A stretch of DNA of 64,000 nt from Paraburkholderia susongensis (lineage in GTDB: Bacteria > Pseudomonadota > Gammaproteobacteria > Burkholderiales > Burkholderiaceae): positions 558,001-622,000 of the forward strand of contig NZ_FXAT01000004.1 of NCBI RefSeq assembly GCF_900177725.1, given 5' to 3'. The first letter of the stretch is position 1, and every line of letters starts with the position of its first letter. Shown here one piece after another: positions 1-7,922 of the stretch. The notes under the pieces are model-generated. The model was given only the letters and a program-made list of their open reading frames with translations, did not search any database and had not been told where the DNA came from. The position numbers and the translations under genes are program-made.

Positions 1-98
1 TCGCCATCGACGCCGAACGCCTTGTCGTCGTATTCGTGGGCTTTCGGCATGAAGCCGTTGGTGGGAAAGTCGTCGGACCAGAGACGGAAGTCAGCCAT
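1..98 (-). CDS. YbhB/YbcL-family (Raf kinase inhibitor-like) protein, N-terminal part
   Basis: Only the first 32 codons lie in the window; the gene runs off the left edge. The translation begins MADFRLWSDDFPTNGFMPKA, which resembles the start of bacterial YbhB/YbcL proteins (PEBP fold), where a short first strand is followed by a conserved D-G-N-I/L-S-P stretch that would lie just outside the window. A GGGAGG ribosome binding site sits 6 bases before the ATG. The molecular role of this family in bacteria is poorly defined; some members are thought to bind small anionic ligands. The family call rests on few residues. Confidence 0.6.
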   Translation of the reverse strand, partial: MADFRLWSDDFPTNGFMPKAHEYDDKAFGVDG

Positions 99-369
99 GA
101 TGTGCCTCCCTCGTTGATTGGTTCTGGGATCGTCGGAGCGCGATTTCGCGGCGGGCGAGGCGCATGGACGCAATTGCCGAAGTGTCTCTGAACGCGTGTC
201 GAAAACGCCTGGAGAGCAGCTTCCAGGCACCTCTCGAAAGCGCCCCGAGTCAGCTTTTCGAGTGTATCACCAGCGGCCGTGAGACTCGTGCGAGCCGGGC
301 AGACGGTGCGCGGTTTCCAGCCGGCTGGTGGTGCTTGCTGGGCGCTTGCCGGGCGCTTGCCGGCGCTAT

Positions 370-816
370 TCAGCCGCGTTCCTCGAAGCTCGGCGCGTCG
401 CTTTCGAGCCATTCGACGAGCCGCTCGATCACGCCCGCGATATCGCGATTCGCGCCACGCAAAGCGCATTCCCACACCACGGCCACGCGCCAGCCGCTCG
501 CGAGCAGCGCGGCGTGCACCTTGTCGTCGTTGCTGCGGTTGCGGCCGATCTTCTCGCGCCAGAACTCGGGGCGCGTCTGCGGCCACTTGAAGAGAGGGCA
601 GTCGTGGCCGTGCCAGAAGCAGCCATGCACGAGCACGACCGCGCGATAACGCGGCAGCACGATGTCGGGGCGGCCCGGCAGATCGCGCGCGTCGAGCCGG
701 AAGCGAAAGCCCTGCCGGTGCAGCAGGCTGCGGATCAGGACCTCGGGTTTGGTGTTGCGGCCACGGATGCCGGACATCATCCGGCTGCGCGTCGCGCTAT
801 CGACGATATCGACCAT
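370..816 (-). CDS. vsr: Very short patch repair endonuclease Vsr
   Basis: This 148-residue protein nicks DNA 5' of the T in T:G mismatches that arise when 5-methylcytosine made by Dcm deaminates, starting very short patch repair. The N-terminal R-S-R-M-M-S-G-I-R-G-R-N-T-K-P-E signature is present. Asp51 (GRPDIV), His64 (LVHGCFW) and His69 (WHGHDC) fall at the same numbers as the catalytic residues of E. coli Vsr, and the length is close to that enzyme. It lies 52 bases downstream of dcm on the same strand, as in E. coli. The start region is a 13-nt duplication without an obvious Shine-Dalgarno, so expression probably depends on dcm transcription. Confidence 0.96.
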   Translation of the reverse strand: MVDIVDSATRSRMMSGIRGRNTKPEVLIRSLLHRQGFRFRLDARDLPGRPDIVLPRYRAVVLVHGCFWHGHDCPLFKWPQTRPEFWREKIGRNRSNDDKVHAALLASGWRVAVVWECALRGANRDIAGVIERLVEWLESDAPSFEERG

Positions 817-839
817 CGTTAGCGACCATCGTTAGCGAC
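814..839. repeat. 13-nt direct duplication at the vsr start
   Basis: CATCGTTAGCGAC occurs twice in tandem. On the minus strand each copy carries an ATG. The downstream copy supplies the vsr start; the upstream copy gives an out-of-frame ATG that meets a stop after about ten codons. The duplication separates vsr from any Shine-Dalgarno-like sequence. Confidence 0.85.
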
Positions 840-868
840 CGGGCGAGCCGCGCCATGCGCGAGACCGC

Positions 869-2221
869 TCAGGCATGGAGCGGCAAAGAATGTTTCGAAC
901 CATCGCGTGTCGTGTCGGAGAGCAGGGCTTGCACGTGCGGCAGCATGATACGCGCCACTTCGCGCATCACCGGCATCACGACGCTGTTGCCGAACTGGCG
1001 GTACGCCTGCGTGTCGCTGACCGGAATCCTGAAGGTGTCGGGAAAGCCCATCAGGCGCGCGCATTCGCGCGGTGTGAGGCGGCGCGGGCGCAGCGCTTCG
1101 CCCTGATAAACAAGAATCTCCGAGCCGTCCTTGTGATAGCGAGCCGACAGCGTGCGCGTGACGCTGTCCGGATAAGCCATGCCGAAGCCGAAGCCGTTGC
1201 CCGCCTCGCGATGCTTCGCCGCGTAGTTCTGCAGATAGGCCCACAGCTTCGGGGTGAGCGTGTACTTCGGCTGTACGCGGCGCGCGGCGTGATCGAAGAA
1301 ACGGTCGTGGTCCCACGGCAGTACCGGCTCGCTGCCGTCCGTGCGATGCAGGATCGAGCCGAGGCGCGGGCCGTGCTCGGGCAGGCGCAGGTCGTCCCAC
1401 GAGAACGCGGTCTTGCCGCGAAAGCCGGCGATGATGATGCGTTCGCGATGCTGCGGGGTGAAATGCCGGCCGTCGATCACGCGGTAATGCACTTCGTAGC
1501 CGAGCTCGTCGCGCAGCGTTTGCAGGATCACGTCGAAGGTGCGGCCCTTGTCGTGCGAGAGCAGATTCTTCACGTTCTCGAGCAGAAACGCGGCAGGGCG
1601 CTTGGCGGCGATGATGCGCGCGACGTCGAAAAAGAGCGTGCCCTGGGTCGTGCATTCGAAGCCGTGCGGGCGGCCCAGCGCGTTTTTCTTGCTGACGCCG
1701 GCGATCGAAAACGGCTGGCACGGAAAGCCGCCGAGCAGCACGTCGTGGCTCGGCACGTCTTCGGCGGGGAAGGCGGTGATGTCGCCGATCAGCGCATGTT
1801 CGCCGCCGACGAGGGAGTTTGAGCCGAGGTTTTCGCCGAAACTTTCGCTGAAGTTTTTGCCGAGGTTCTCACCGAAGTTTTCACCGAAGTTCTCACAATA
1901 CGTGCGCGTCGAGAATCCGTTCCACTCGCTGGTGAAGACGCAGGCGCCGCCGTGCGCCTCGAAACCCATGCGAATGCCGCCGATGCCCGCGAACAGATCG
2001 ATGAAGCGAAAGCGCGCCGCGCCGCCCGCGTGACTCGTGGCGCGCGCGTCCGGCTGCAGCAGATCGCGCAAGGCCGGCTCCAGCATCGCGGGACAAGGCG
2101 TTTCGCCTTTTTCCCAGCGACGCACCGTCTTGATGTCCTTGCCGACGTGCGCGGCGATTTCGCGTTGGGTGAAGCGGGCGCGCGCCTGCTTAAGCAGGTC
2201 GAGCGGGGCGGCGAGGGTCAC
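869..2221 (-). CDS. dcm: DNA (cytosine-5-)-methyltransferase, E. coli Dcm-like
   Basis: This enzyme transfers a methyl group from SAM to cytosine C5. From similarity to E. coli Dcm the target is probably CCWGG. I chose the GTG start at 2221 because AAGGA lies just upstream; the open frame runs to 2362, but that extension is Arg-rich and implausible. Residues 12-55 form a helix-turn-helix ([20 protein letters not shown]). Motif I is [16 protein letters not shown] (72-87), the catalytic Pro-Cys is GGFPCQPFS (Cys168), then the LLENVKN motif and the C-terminal [12 protein letters not shown] and QFGNSVV motifs. Residues about 110-133 are an unusual NFGE/NLGE tandem repeat encoded by a 12-nt array. 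No restriction endonuclease is nearby, so this is an orphan methylase paired with vsr. Confidence 0.95.
   Translation of the reverse strand: MTLAAPLDLLKQARARFTQREIAAHVGKDIKTVRRWEKGETPCPAMLEPALRDLLQPDARATSHAGGAARFRFIDLFAGIGGIRMGFEAHGGACVFTSEWNGFSTRTYCENFGENFGENLGKNFSESFGENLGSNSLVGGEHALIGDITAFPAEDVPSHDVLLGGFPCQPFSIAGVSKKNALGRPHGFECTTQGTLFFDVARIIAAKRPAAFLLENVKNLLSHDKGRTFDVILQTLRDELGYEVHYRVIDGRHFTPQHRERIIIAGFRGKTAFSWDDLRLPEHGPRLGSILHRTDGSEPVLPWDHDRFFDHAARRVQPKYTLTPKLWAYLQNYAAKHREAGNGFGFGMAYPDSVTRTLSARYHKDGSEILVYQGEALRPRRLTPRECARLMGFPDTFRIPVSDTQAYRQFGNSVVMPVMREVARIMLPHVQALLSDTTRDGSKHSLPLHA
1823..1894. repeat. Six 12-nt tandem units inside dcm
   Basis: Six in-frame 12-nt units (coding-strand consensus GARAACYTCGGY) encode repeated N-F-G-E tetrapeptides in the loop between the motif around Trp100 and the GDIT motif. 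E. coli Dcm has unrelated sequence in this loop, so the array looks like a tolerated expansion. Confidence 0.9.
2185..2198. promoter_or_regulatory. 14-bp perfect palindrome in the first codons of dcm
   Basis: CCTGCTTAAGCAGG is a perfect palindrome 23 bases inside the dcm coding region. The encoded protein begins with a helix-turn-helix, and some C5-methyltransferases with such N-termini repress their own genes, so this is a candidate operator. It could also be chance codon choice. Confidence 0.3.
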
Positions 2222-2531
2222 GTGGCGTCCTTGCTGGGAATTTTTGCGGACATTATGACCTAAGGGCGTCCTGTTTCCCTGCTTTTGCCGCCAATCACCA
2301 GAAGATTTTCCGCGGTGCCGGCTTCGCCAGCGCGTTCGTGGGCAGCGAAATGCGCTTGTCACAGTTGGGCGTGTAGGCTTGCCGCGTGACGCTCGTTCCC
2401 TGCGTCGCGATGTGTGTTTGCGGCCGCGGCCTTGTACGCGGCCATTTTTTTGCGGGCGTTTTTCTCGCGGTGCGCGGATTGGCTTACGTCACGCGGAGCG
2501 GATCTTTTTGCGCCGCGCGGATCGATTTGCG
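2222..2531. other. Intergenic region upstream of dcm
   Basis: No convincing gene is seen. The stretch has runs of A/T next to the dcm start (tttttgcgga around 2241-2250) and should carry the dcm promoter, but no clear -35/-10 pair can be defended. Frames open through the region on both strands have Arg/Ala-rich shadow composition. Confidence 0.5.
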
Positions 2532-2867
2532 TCAAACAGAGCGTGCCGAGCGTGCTGGAAGTCCGGCCTGTGCTGGCCGCAACGGCGCGGCGACGGCCGG
2601 CGCGTATCGCTCCCATTCAGGCAGCGGCGCCGATTCGAGCTTGTCGAGTTGCAGCAGCAGGCTGTCGACTTTGCAGAATTGCGCGTGCGAGAGATGGCCG
2701 GTGTCGAGCAGCGTGTGCAGACGCTTGCGCCAATAGACGGCGGGCAGAATAGGGCCGCCGAAATCGCCGCGCAAAGACACGTGCATGGCGCGTGCAATGT
2801 GCGCGAGGTCCCGATCGATCAGCGTAGCCTGCGATGATCCCGAAAGCGTGGTGAGTATGCGGTCCAT
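2532..2867 (-). CDS. Conserved hypothetical protein (111 aa)
   Basis: I do not recognise a named family. The reading frame MDRILTTLSGSSQATLIDRD has ordinary amino acid composition, unlike the Arg/Ala shadows around it: hydrophobic and charged residues alternate as in a small helical cytoplasmic protein, with no signal peptide or membrane segment. The ATG at 2867 is preceded by GGAGG at short spacing. The last 20 or so residues are low-complexity (Ala/Pro/Arg), so the functional part may be the first 85 residues. It stands alone, divergent from the CsbD gene. No function can be assigned. Confidence 0.6.
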   Translation of the reverse strand: MDRILTTLSGSSQATLIDRDLAHIARAMHVSLRGDFGGPILPAVYWRKRLHTLLDTGHLSHAQFCKVDSLLLQLDKLESAPLPEWERYAPAVAAPLRPAQAGLPARSARSV

Positions 2868-3080
2868 GGCCCCTCCATGGCTCTTTGACGGCAAAGAGCG
2901 GAGAGACTTTAGGCTTTTCATGAATATTTTTCGTGGTCGCCAGCTCGTGCTCATTGGCCGATCCCGCGCTGCGCATAGCGCCACGCCCGGGCATACCCGT
3001 TGCTGAATCCCCGTTGCTGAACCCGATACTGGCGCAATGCCGCGCCGGCAAGTCGGTTGATTGCAGAAATGGAGCCAAAG

Positions 3081-3272
3081 ATGAACAAGGATCAAGTGAA
3101 GGGTGTGGTCGAACAGGTCAAGGGCAAGGTCAACGAAGCCGTCGGCAAGGCTACGGATAACCCCGGAAAGGAACTGAAGGGCGATCTGCAACAAGGTGCC
3201 GGCAAGATACGGAAGGCCTATGGCGACGCAAAAGAAGAGGCTAAGGACGATGCGAAGCGCAACAATCCGTAG
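3081..3272 (+). CDS. CsbD-family stress protein
   Basis: A 63-residue, very hydrophilic, Lys/Glu/Gly-rich protein starting MNKDQVKGVVEQVKGKVNEA, with the alternating K-G and A-G-K pattern of the CsbD family (general-stress proteins of unknown biochemical role). GGAG lies 7 bases before the chosen ATG; two upstream in-frame ATGs at 3057 and 3069 lack a site. It is a single-gene unit. Expression under sigma-factor stress control is known for the family in other bacteria but no such promoter can be proven here. Confidence 0.93.
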   Translation: MNKDQVKGVVEQVKGKVNEAVGKATDNPGKELKGDLQQGAGKIRKAYGDAKEEAKDDAKRNNP

Positions 3273-3510
3273 GTCCCGCGTGGTCTCGCTCGCGTAGTTT
3301 TGCCGTGAAGCCTGAGGCGCTGCGGATGTCGCGGCGCCTTTGCCGTTGACGCGGTGCGCATCGAACGGATGGCATCGGGTGCCACAGTTTGGGTAGCGGC
3401 TCGCCATGGAGGCGAGCCGGCCTGGGAGTAACCCGTGATCTCGATGACGGACGTTCCGTGCGCGCTGTACGGCCTTTAGACTTGGCGCATCCCACAAGGA
3501 GGTAGCGCCA

Positions 3511-3732
3511 ATGACACCCGAAAAAATACTTTCGATGTTCGAACGGCAGTACCTGGAAGGCAAGACACCCGCCGATCTCGAAGCGACCTGCGCGAGCTTC
3601 GCTACCTGGCTCGCGGCGGCGTGGGAATTGCTCGACGGCAACGAAAAGACGCTGCTGCTGACGGTCGGCGCGGCACTGTGGCGCGAAGGGTATAACGTGC
3701 GCGCGGGGACGGCGACCAAGGATTTGTGGTGA
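3511..3732 (+). CDS. Conserved hypothetical protein (73 aa)
   Basis: A small protein (MTPEKILSMFERQYLEGKTP) with an acidic N-terminal half and a hydrophobic stretch around residues 30-55 that includes two Trp-rich helices but no clear membrane anchor. The start is firm: a full AAGGAGG Shine-Dalgarno sits 8 bases before the ATG. I do not recognise the family. It is monocistronic, between csbD and the GST gene, and no function can be stated. Confidence 0.75.
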   Translation: MTPEKILSMFERQYLEGKTPADLEATCASFATWLAAAWELLDGNEKTLLLTVGAALWREGYNVRAGTATKDLW

Positions 3733-3982
3733 GCAGATCGTCTTGAGCGGGCGCTGGAAATACCGGTTGTTCTTTGGGATGGTTGCCGGGTTGTTGTCGC
3801 GGGGCCGAGTTTTTGAGGCCGCGTAGGCACGTGCCGTGTGCCGTCGTTATGTGCCGCCGTTATGCGCGGCCGCCTCTTGCCGCAACCTCTTGCCGTGGTT
3901 CGTGCGGCTTCGCACGCGTTATGCCGAGTCGGTTTATATTGGGCGGTCTCGAAATTTCTACCGCATAAGGCGTGACGTTCCC

Positions 3983-4690
3983 ATGACCGATTTATCCGCT
4001 TTCCCAATCACGAAGAAATGGCCCGCCGAGCATCCGGACCGGATTCAGCTCTATTCACTGCCGACGCCGAACGGCGTGAAAGTCTCGATCATGCTCGAGG
4101 AAACTGGCTTGCCGTATGAGCCGCATCTCGTGCGCTTCGATACTGACGATCAGATGACCCCGGAGTTTCTGTCGCTGAACCCGAACAACAAGATTCCGGC
4201 GATCCTCGATCCCAACGGTCCCGGCGGCAAGCCGCTGCCGTTGTTCGAATCCGGCGCGATCCTGATTTATCTCGCCGACAAGGCCGGTCAACTGATGCCG
4301 CAGGACGCCGCTGGCCGCTACGAAACGATTCAATGGGTGATGTTCCAGATGGGCGGCATCGGCCCGATGTTCGGCCAGCTCGGCTTCTTCCACAAATTCG
4401 CCGGCAAGGAGTATGAGGACAAGCGTCCGCGCGATCGTTACGTCGCCGAATCGAAGCGGCTGCTCGGCGTGCTGGAGCAGCGCCTCGAAGGACGCGAATG
4501 GGTGATGGGCGACTCGTATTCGATCGCCGATATCGCGATCTTCCCGTGGGTGCGCAATCTCGTCGGCTTTTACGAAGCAGGCGATCTGGTCGGCATTCGG
4601 AACTTCCCGAACGTGGCGCGCGCGCTCGCCGCGTTTGTCGAGCGTCCGGCGGTCGCGCGCGGGTTGAATATTCCGCGGCGGCCAGCTTGA
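3983..4690 (+). CDS. Glutathione S-transferase, nu class (YfcG/YghU-like)
   Basis: A 235-residue soluble GST. The N-terminal thioredoxin fold has the YSLPTPNGVKVSIMLEE signature in which Thr/Asn of TPNG replace the usual catalytic Tyr/Ser, as in E. coli YfcG and YghU, which act as disulfide-bond reductases using glutathione. NPNNKIPAI (cis-Pro loop) and the LFESGAILIYLA glutathione-binding segment follow. The C-terminal helical domain holds YSIADIAIFPW. The ATG at 3983 was chosen because the family begins there; the frame is open upstream to 3836. A TATATT box around 3935 may be the -10 element. It appears to stand alone. Confidence 0.95.
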   Translation: MTDLSAFPITKKWPAEHPDRIQLYSLPTPNGVKVSIMLEETGLPYEPHLVRFDTDDQMTPEFLSLNPNNKIPAILDPNGPGGKPLPLFESGAILIYLADKAGQLMPQDAAGRYETIQWVMFQMGGIGPMFGQLGFFHKFAGKEYEDKRPRDRYVAESKRLLGVLEQRLEGREWVMGDSYSIADIAIFPWVRNLVGFYEAGDLVGIRNFPNVARALAAFVERPAVARGLNIPRRPA

Positions 4691-4873
4691 GGGGCTGATC
4701 CGGCCGGCCGGGTGGGCGGTCGGTCGGGATTGGGTTGGCCCGTTGCCCGCTGGCTTGCTCGCGGTGTCTTGCGCGGCTTGGGCCGATTGTGCCGCGCCCG
4801 GCCGTGCTGCGCTGTACTTTGCGATGGTTCGCGCTATCCTACGCGTCTCGCGCAACAGGTCGAATCGAAGGGC

Positions 4874-5965
4874 ATGACAGGTATCAGGAAGTATCGATCC
4901 ATCCAGGCTTTGCGCGCGCTTGCGGCGCTTGGCGTTGTCGCGTTTCACACCGACGGCATCGTCGCTGCGCATGGCTGGCTCGCGCATGTTTTCCCGCACG
5001 TGTCGCGCTACGGCGAAATCGGCGTCGACGTCTTTTTCGTGATCTCCGGCTTCGTGATGGCGCTCGTGACTCACGGCGTGCCGCCGGGACCGGCGTCGGC
5101 GCGCTCGTTCATGTTCGCCCGCATCGCGCGGGTCGTTCCGCTCTACTGGATTCTCACGGCGCTGTTCATTGCGTTTGTCGCATTCGTTCCAGGCGTCCCC
5201 GAAGCGTTCGATCACGCGCGCGTGACTGCGTGGCATGCGCTCACGTCGTTTCTGTTTCTGCCGTCGATGAGTTGGACCGGCATCGCCGCGCCCGTGCTCG
5301 GCGTCGGCTGGACGCTGAACTACGAGATGTGGTTCTACGTCGTGTTCGCCGTGGCGATGTGCGTGACTCGCCGTCGGCTGCTGGCGGTCGGGTCGTTTCT
5401 GCTGCTCACGTCCGCATTGCACTTGCTGCCCGGTCAGGGCGTGGCGTTTGCGTTCTACACGAATCCGCTCGTGCTGGAGTTCGTGTTCGGTTGTGGTGTC
5501 GGCGCGCTGTATGCGTCGGGCCGCACGGTGCCCGTGGCGGCCGCGGCGGGGCTGCTGCTTGCGGTGGCTGCCGCGGGTGCATTCGCTCCGCGGCTCACGG
5601 ATGCGAACCGGTTTCTGGTTTTCGGCTTGCCGGCGTTGGCTGTGGTGGCGGCCGGGTTGTCGGTCGAGAGCAAAGTGCGGTGGAGTGCATGGCTCGAGCG
5701 CATTGGGGATGCGTCGTACTCGCTGTATCTGACCCATCTTCTTTCGATGCCGGCTGTGGCCGGGATCGTGCAGTTGATCGATGCACGGCATCGCTTGCCG
5801 GGGGATCTGGTTGGGGCGGTGGTCGTGGTGGCGTCGGTAGCGATTGCGCTTGCTTCGTATCGATGGGTCGAGCGGCCGGCGAGTCGGGCGGTGGGGCGGT
5901 GGCTTTCGCAGGTCGCTGCGATAAATGCGAAGGCCCGGAGAGATCTTCGTATCGACCGGTCGTGA
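4874..5965 (+). CDS. Acyltransferase 3 family (OafA/YrhL-like) membrane protein
   Basis: A 363-residue integral membrane O-acyltransferase. It opens with YRSIQALRALAALGVVAFHT, the family hallmark with the catalytic-type His in helix 1, followed by GEIGVDVFFVISGFVM. About ten hydrophobic helices run to the end, and the last helices include DASYSLYLTHLL. Members transfer acetyl or other acyl groups to sugars of lipopolysaccharide, exopolysaccharide or Nod factor; the substrate here is unknown. The ATG at 4874 with GAAGGG upstream fits the family start. The convergent neighbour is a methyltransferase gene that may also act on surface polysaccharide, but this is inference. Confidence 0.93.
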   Translation: MTGIRKYRSIQALRALAALGVVAFHTDGIVAAHGWLAHVFPHVSRYGEIGVDVFFVISGFVMALVTHGVPPGPASARSFMFARIARVVPLYWILTALFIAFVAFVPGVPEAFDHARVTAWHALTSFLFLPSMSWTGIAAPVLGVGWTLNYEMWFYVVFAVAMCVTRRRLLAVGSFLLLTSALHLLPGQGVAFAFYTNPLVLEFVFGCGVGALYASGRTVPVAAAAGLLLAVAAAGAFAPRLTDANRFLVFGLPALAVVAAGLSVESKVRWSAWLERIGDASYSLYLTHLLSMPAVAGIVQLIDARHRLPGDLVGAVVVVASVAIALASYRWVERPASRAVGRWLSQVAAINAKARRDLRIDRS

Positions 5966-6088
5966 AGGGCTTTACCCTCTCAGCGAGTTGCTGACTGATG
6001 GCTCAATCCGACCACCTGACGGCGCGGGAATCCGTATTTTTGAGGAATTATCTTCGGAGAGGATGTCAGCCCCTCCGAGGAGCGCGTT

Positions 6089-7027
6089 TCAAACTCGCTT
6101 TGCAATAACGGTCGTAGAACTCGCAATGTCGAGATTCTTTTTTTCGCTAAGCTGTTTCACAAACGACCGGTTTAATAATGTCGGCGGCCCCTGCAGAATT
6201 TCTTCAACGGTGAGCGCCTTGAATTCTCTCAGGGAATCCTCATCGAGGCCTTCGGCCCACTCGCTCATAATCCAATAAATCGACCATATGGCTGTTGTCG
6301 ATTCCGGCACATAAACGCGTACGACATTTAGCGAAGATCCGAAGAGATTAAGAATTCCCTCCGCTGTCATGTTGTAGTAATGATGCGGGTAGCCATGAGT
6401 TGGTTGAGTAAGCGGAACTACCACAACCAGATCGCCGCCCGGCTTTAGCACGCGAAGAATTTCCTTGGCGGCAGTAAACGGATCCTTGACATGTTCCAGG
6501 ACGTTGAGCGACAAAATGCCATCAAATGATGCATCTTTGAATGGCAGTACTTCTCCCACACCTCGCACATCAGTGGATGGATAATTGGTAATGTCGAAAT
6601 TGATAACATTTTCGTAGATTGCGGGACGACTGCCTGCACCGCAATCCAATATCAGCCCCGATGGATGGCGTTCGATCATACCCAGCGCATCCCGATCATA
6701 CAGATTGCTTCCGGCCAAATCCGAGTCGTAAATGTTGAACTGGGAGCGGAGTTCAGGGGACAGAAAATCGAAAAACTTACCGTCGTCACTAAATGGCATA
6801 TCAGTGCGAAGGAGAGACCGTATTCTTTTTCTTCGTTCTTGCCAGGATTGAGCAGCCACCTTTGCGTCCTGCATGCGATGACTTTCTGATATTCCGAACA
6901 CGTCGAAATGCGATCTTCCCGATGGTTGTTCTCCGAGTCTGACAGCCTCAGCTACGTCCGGATTTGCAGCGAGATACGCCTGCTCGCAAAAATTCAACGG
7001 GGTGACGCGTTCAAGGGCGTGATCCAT
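6089..7027 (-). CDS. Class I SAM-dependent methyltransferase, probably horizontally acquired
   Basis: A 312-residue protein. The N-terminal segment (residues about 10-45) carries a YLAANPDVAEAVRLGEQPSG module followed by HFDVFG, a short motif found in assorted carbohydrate-associated and secreted proteins. The Rossmann methyltransferase follows: motif I LILDCGAGSRP, acidic NFDITNYP, then SLNVLEHVKDPF and LRVLKPGGDLVVVVP, as in Methyltransf_11 enzymes. GAGGAA stands 5 bases before the ATG at 7027; the frame is open to 7063. Base composition is visibly AT-richer than all neighbours and codon use is less GC-biased. It sits next to tRNA-Arg. The substrate, possibly a sugar in a surface polysaccharide, is unknown. 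Confidence 0.9.
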   Translation of the reverse strand: MDHALERVTPLNFCEQAYLAANPDVAEAVRLGEQPSGRSHFDVFGISESHRMQDAKVAAQSWQERRKRIRSLLRTDMPFSDDGKFFDFLSPELRSQFNIYDSDLAGSNLYDRDALGMIERHPSGLILDCGAGSRPAIYENVINFDITNYPSTDVRGVGEVLPFKDASFDGILSLNVLEHVKDPFTAAKEILRVLKPGGDLVVVVPLTQPTHGYPHHYYNMTAEGILNLFGSSLNVVRVYVPESTTAIWSIYWIMSEWAEGLDEDSLREFKALTVEEILQGPPTLLNRSFVKQLSEKKNLDIASSTTVIAKRV

Positions 7028-7063
7028 GTCGTTCCTCGGCAACGTTTTGAATTGGGCACGCAA

Positions 7064-7069
7064 ATTATA
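7064..7069 (-). promoter_or_regulatory. -10 box for the methyltransferase gene
   Basis: The minus strand reads TATAAT, a consensus sigma70 -10, which would start a leader of about 30 bases before the ATG at 7027. No good -35 is visible at 16-18 bases. Confidence 0.45.
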
Positions 7070-7270
7070 GCGATCTGCAATTTCGAGCTTTGCGTTGCCT
7101 CTGCTTCGAACGTAGCGTTCGCGGTCGGCCTATGCTCGGCCCTGATCTTGGCCTGGACATCGCTGCCCGTTTCCCGAAATCATGGCGGCGCGCTTCGCTA
7201 GACGCTGTGATGGCAGAAGGCATGCGGGGCTTTTCCGGGTAAATCCGGGAGACGCTGGGAAGGCGGTGGC

Positions 7271-7345
7271 TGGTCCCCCTGACAGGAATCGAACCTGTAT
7301 CTAGCGCTTAGGAGGCACTTGTTCTATCCATTGAACTACAGGGAG
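7271..7345 (-). tRNA. tRNA-Arg (anticodon CCT)
   Basis: The 75-nt sequence folds as a cloverleaf: acceptor CTCCCTG / CAGGGGG (one T-G pair), D stem GTTC/GAAC, anticodon stem AGTGC/GCGCT around loop CTCCTAA (anticodon CCT), a 4-nt variable loop, T arm ACAGG-TTCGATT-CCTGT, and an encoded CCA. It reads the rare AGG codon. It lies downstream of rubredoxin on the same strand, and its 3' end faces the AT-rich methyltransferase region. Confidence 0.97.
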
Positions 7346-7423
7346 AGGACCGGGCCGGACAATACCCGTGAAGACCAGGCGAGTCCAGATTCGCCAGCGA
7401 GGGCAGAGTATATCAAACCCGCC

Positions 7424-7615
7424 TTAGAACTCCACCACCGCGAACTCCGCCTTGCCGACATCACACAACGGGCAGCGCCAGTCTTCGGGAATGTTGGCGA
7501 AGCGCGTGCCCGGCGCGATGCCGTCCTCGGGCAAGCCTTCTTCCTCATTGTAGATCCAGCCGCAAATCAGGCAGACCCAGCTCTTGTATTCAGTCACTTC
7601 GATTACTTCACTCAC
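7424..7615 (-). CDS. rubA: Rubredoxin
   Basis: A 63-residue electron carrier with one Fe bound by four cysteines in two C-x2-C loops (WVCLICGWIYN and RCPLCDVGK); the intervening EDGIAPGTRFANIPEDW is canonical. Rubredoxins serve alkane hydroxylases, oxidative-stress reductases and other redox enzymes in the cytoplasm; no partner lies next to it here. The start codon is GTG (7615) with GAGAG upstream. tRNA-Arg lies 78 bases downstream on the same strand. Confidence 0.97.
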   Translation of the reverse strand: MSEVIEVTEYKSWVCLICGWIYNEEEGLPEDGIAPGTRFANIPEDWRCPLCDVGKAEFAVVEF

Positions 7616-7922
7616 GACACTCTCTCTAATTCAATGCAATGGCCGGCTTGATCTGCCCCTTTCTGGGGCGGCGCGGCGGCCCGCAATATTACCGGAATTT
7701 GTCAATTCGACCTCGAACGGCTCGGCGCGTCGCCGCCGCAACGCGTTTGGGCGTCTCCGGGCCCACTGGACGGGGTTCGTCACACACAGCGTGTATGCTT
7801 TGGCCCGCAGCTATCTGATTGGACAGGCGCGCCGCGCGCCTCTCACGCATTGCGGCGATCGGTCTCAGGCGAGGGTGGCGTTGGCGGCGCGTGCACGGTT
7901 GCGTTCCTGAGGGGAGAAAACG
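7616..7922. other. Divergent intergenic region rubA / DUF4399 gene
   Basis: No gene is supported. It must contain the promoters of both divergent genes, but I cannot point to a clear -10/-35 pair. GGGGAG before the ATG at 7923 is a good ribosome binding site. Confidence 0.5.

Noticed and set aside
869..2221. Restriction-modification system
   Set aside because: No endonuclease or control gene adjoins dcm; the partner is the repair enzyme Vsr.
2868..4007. Long upstream extension of the minus-strand frame at 2532
   Set aside because: The part beyond 2867 covers csbD and other genes on the other strand and has shadow composition.
5966..6088. attR copy of the tRNA-Arg 3' end
   Set aside because: No stretch matching the T-arm and acceptor end of the tRNA was found in this interval.
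6040..6090. Terminator hairpin between the acyltransferase and methyltransferase genes
   Set aside because: CGGAGAGG/CCCCTCCG has a mismatch and no U-tract on either strand.
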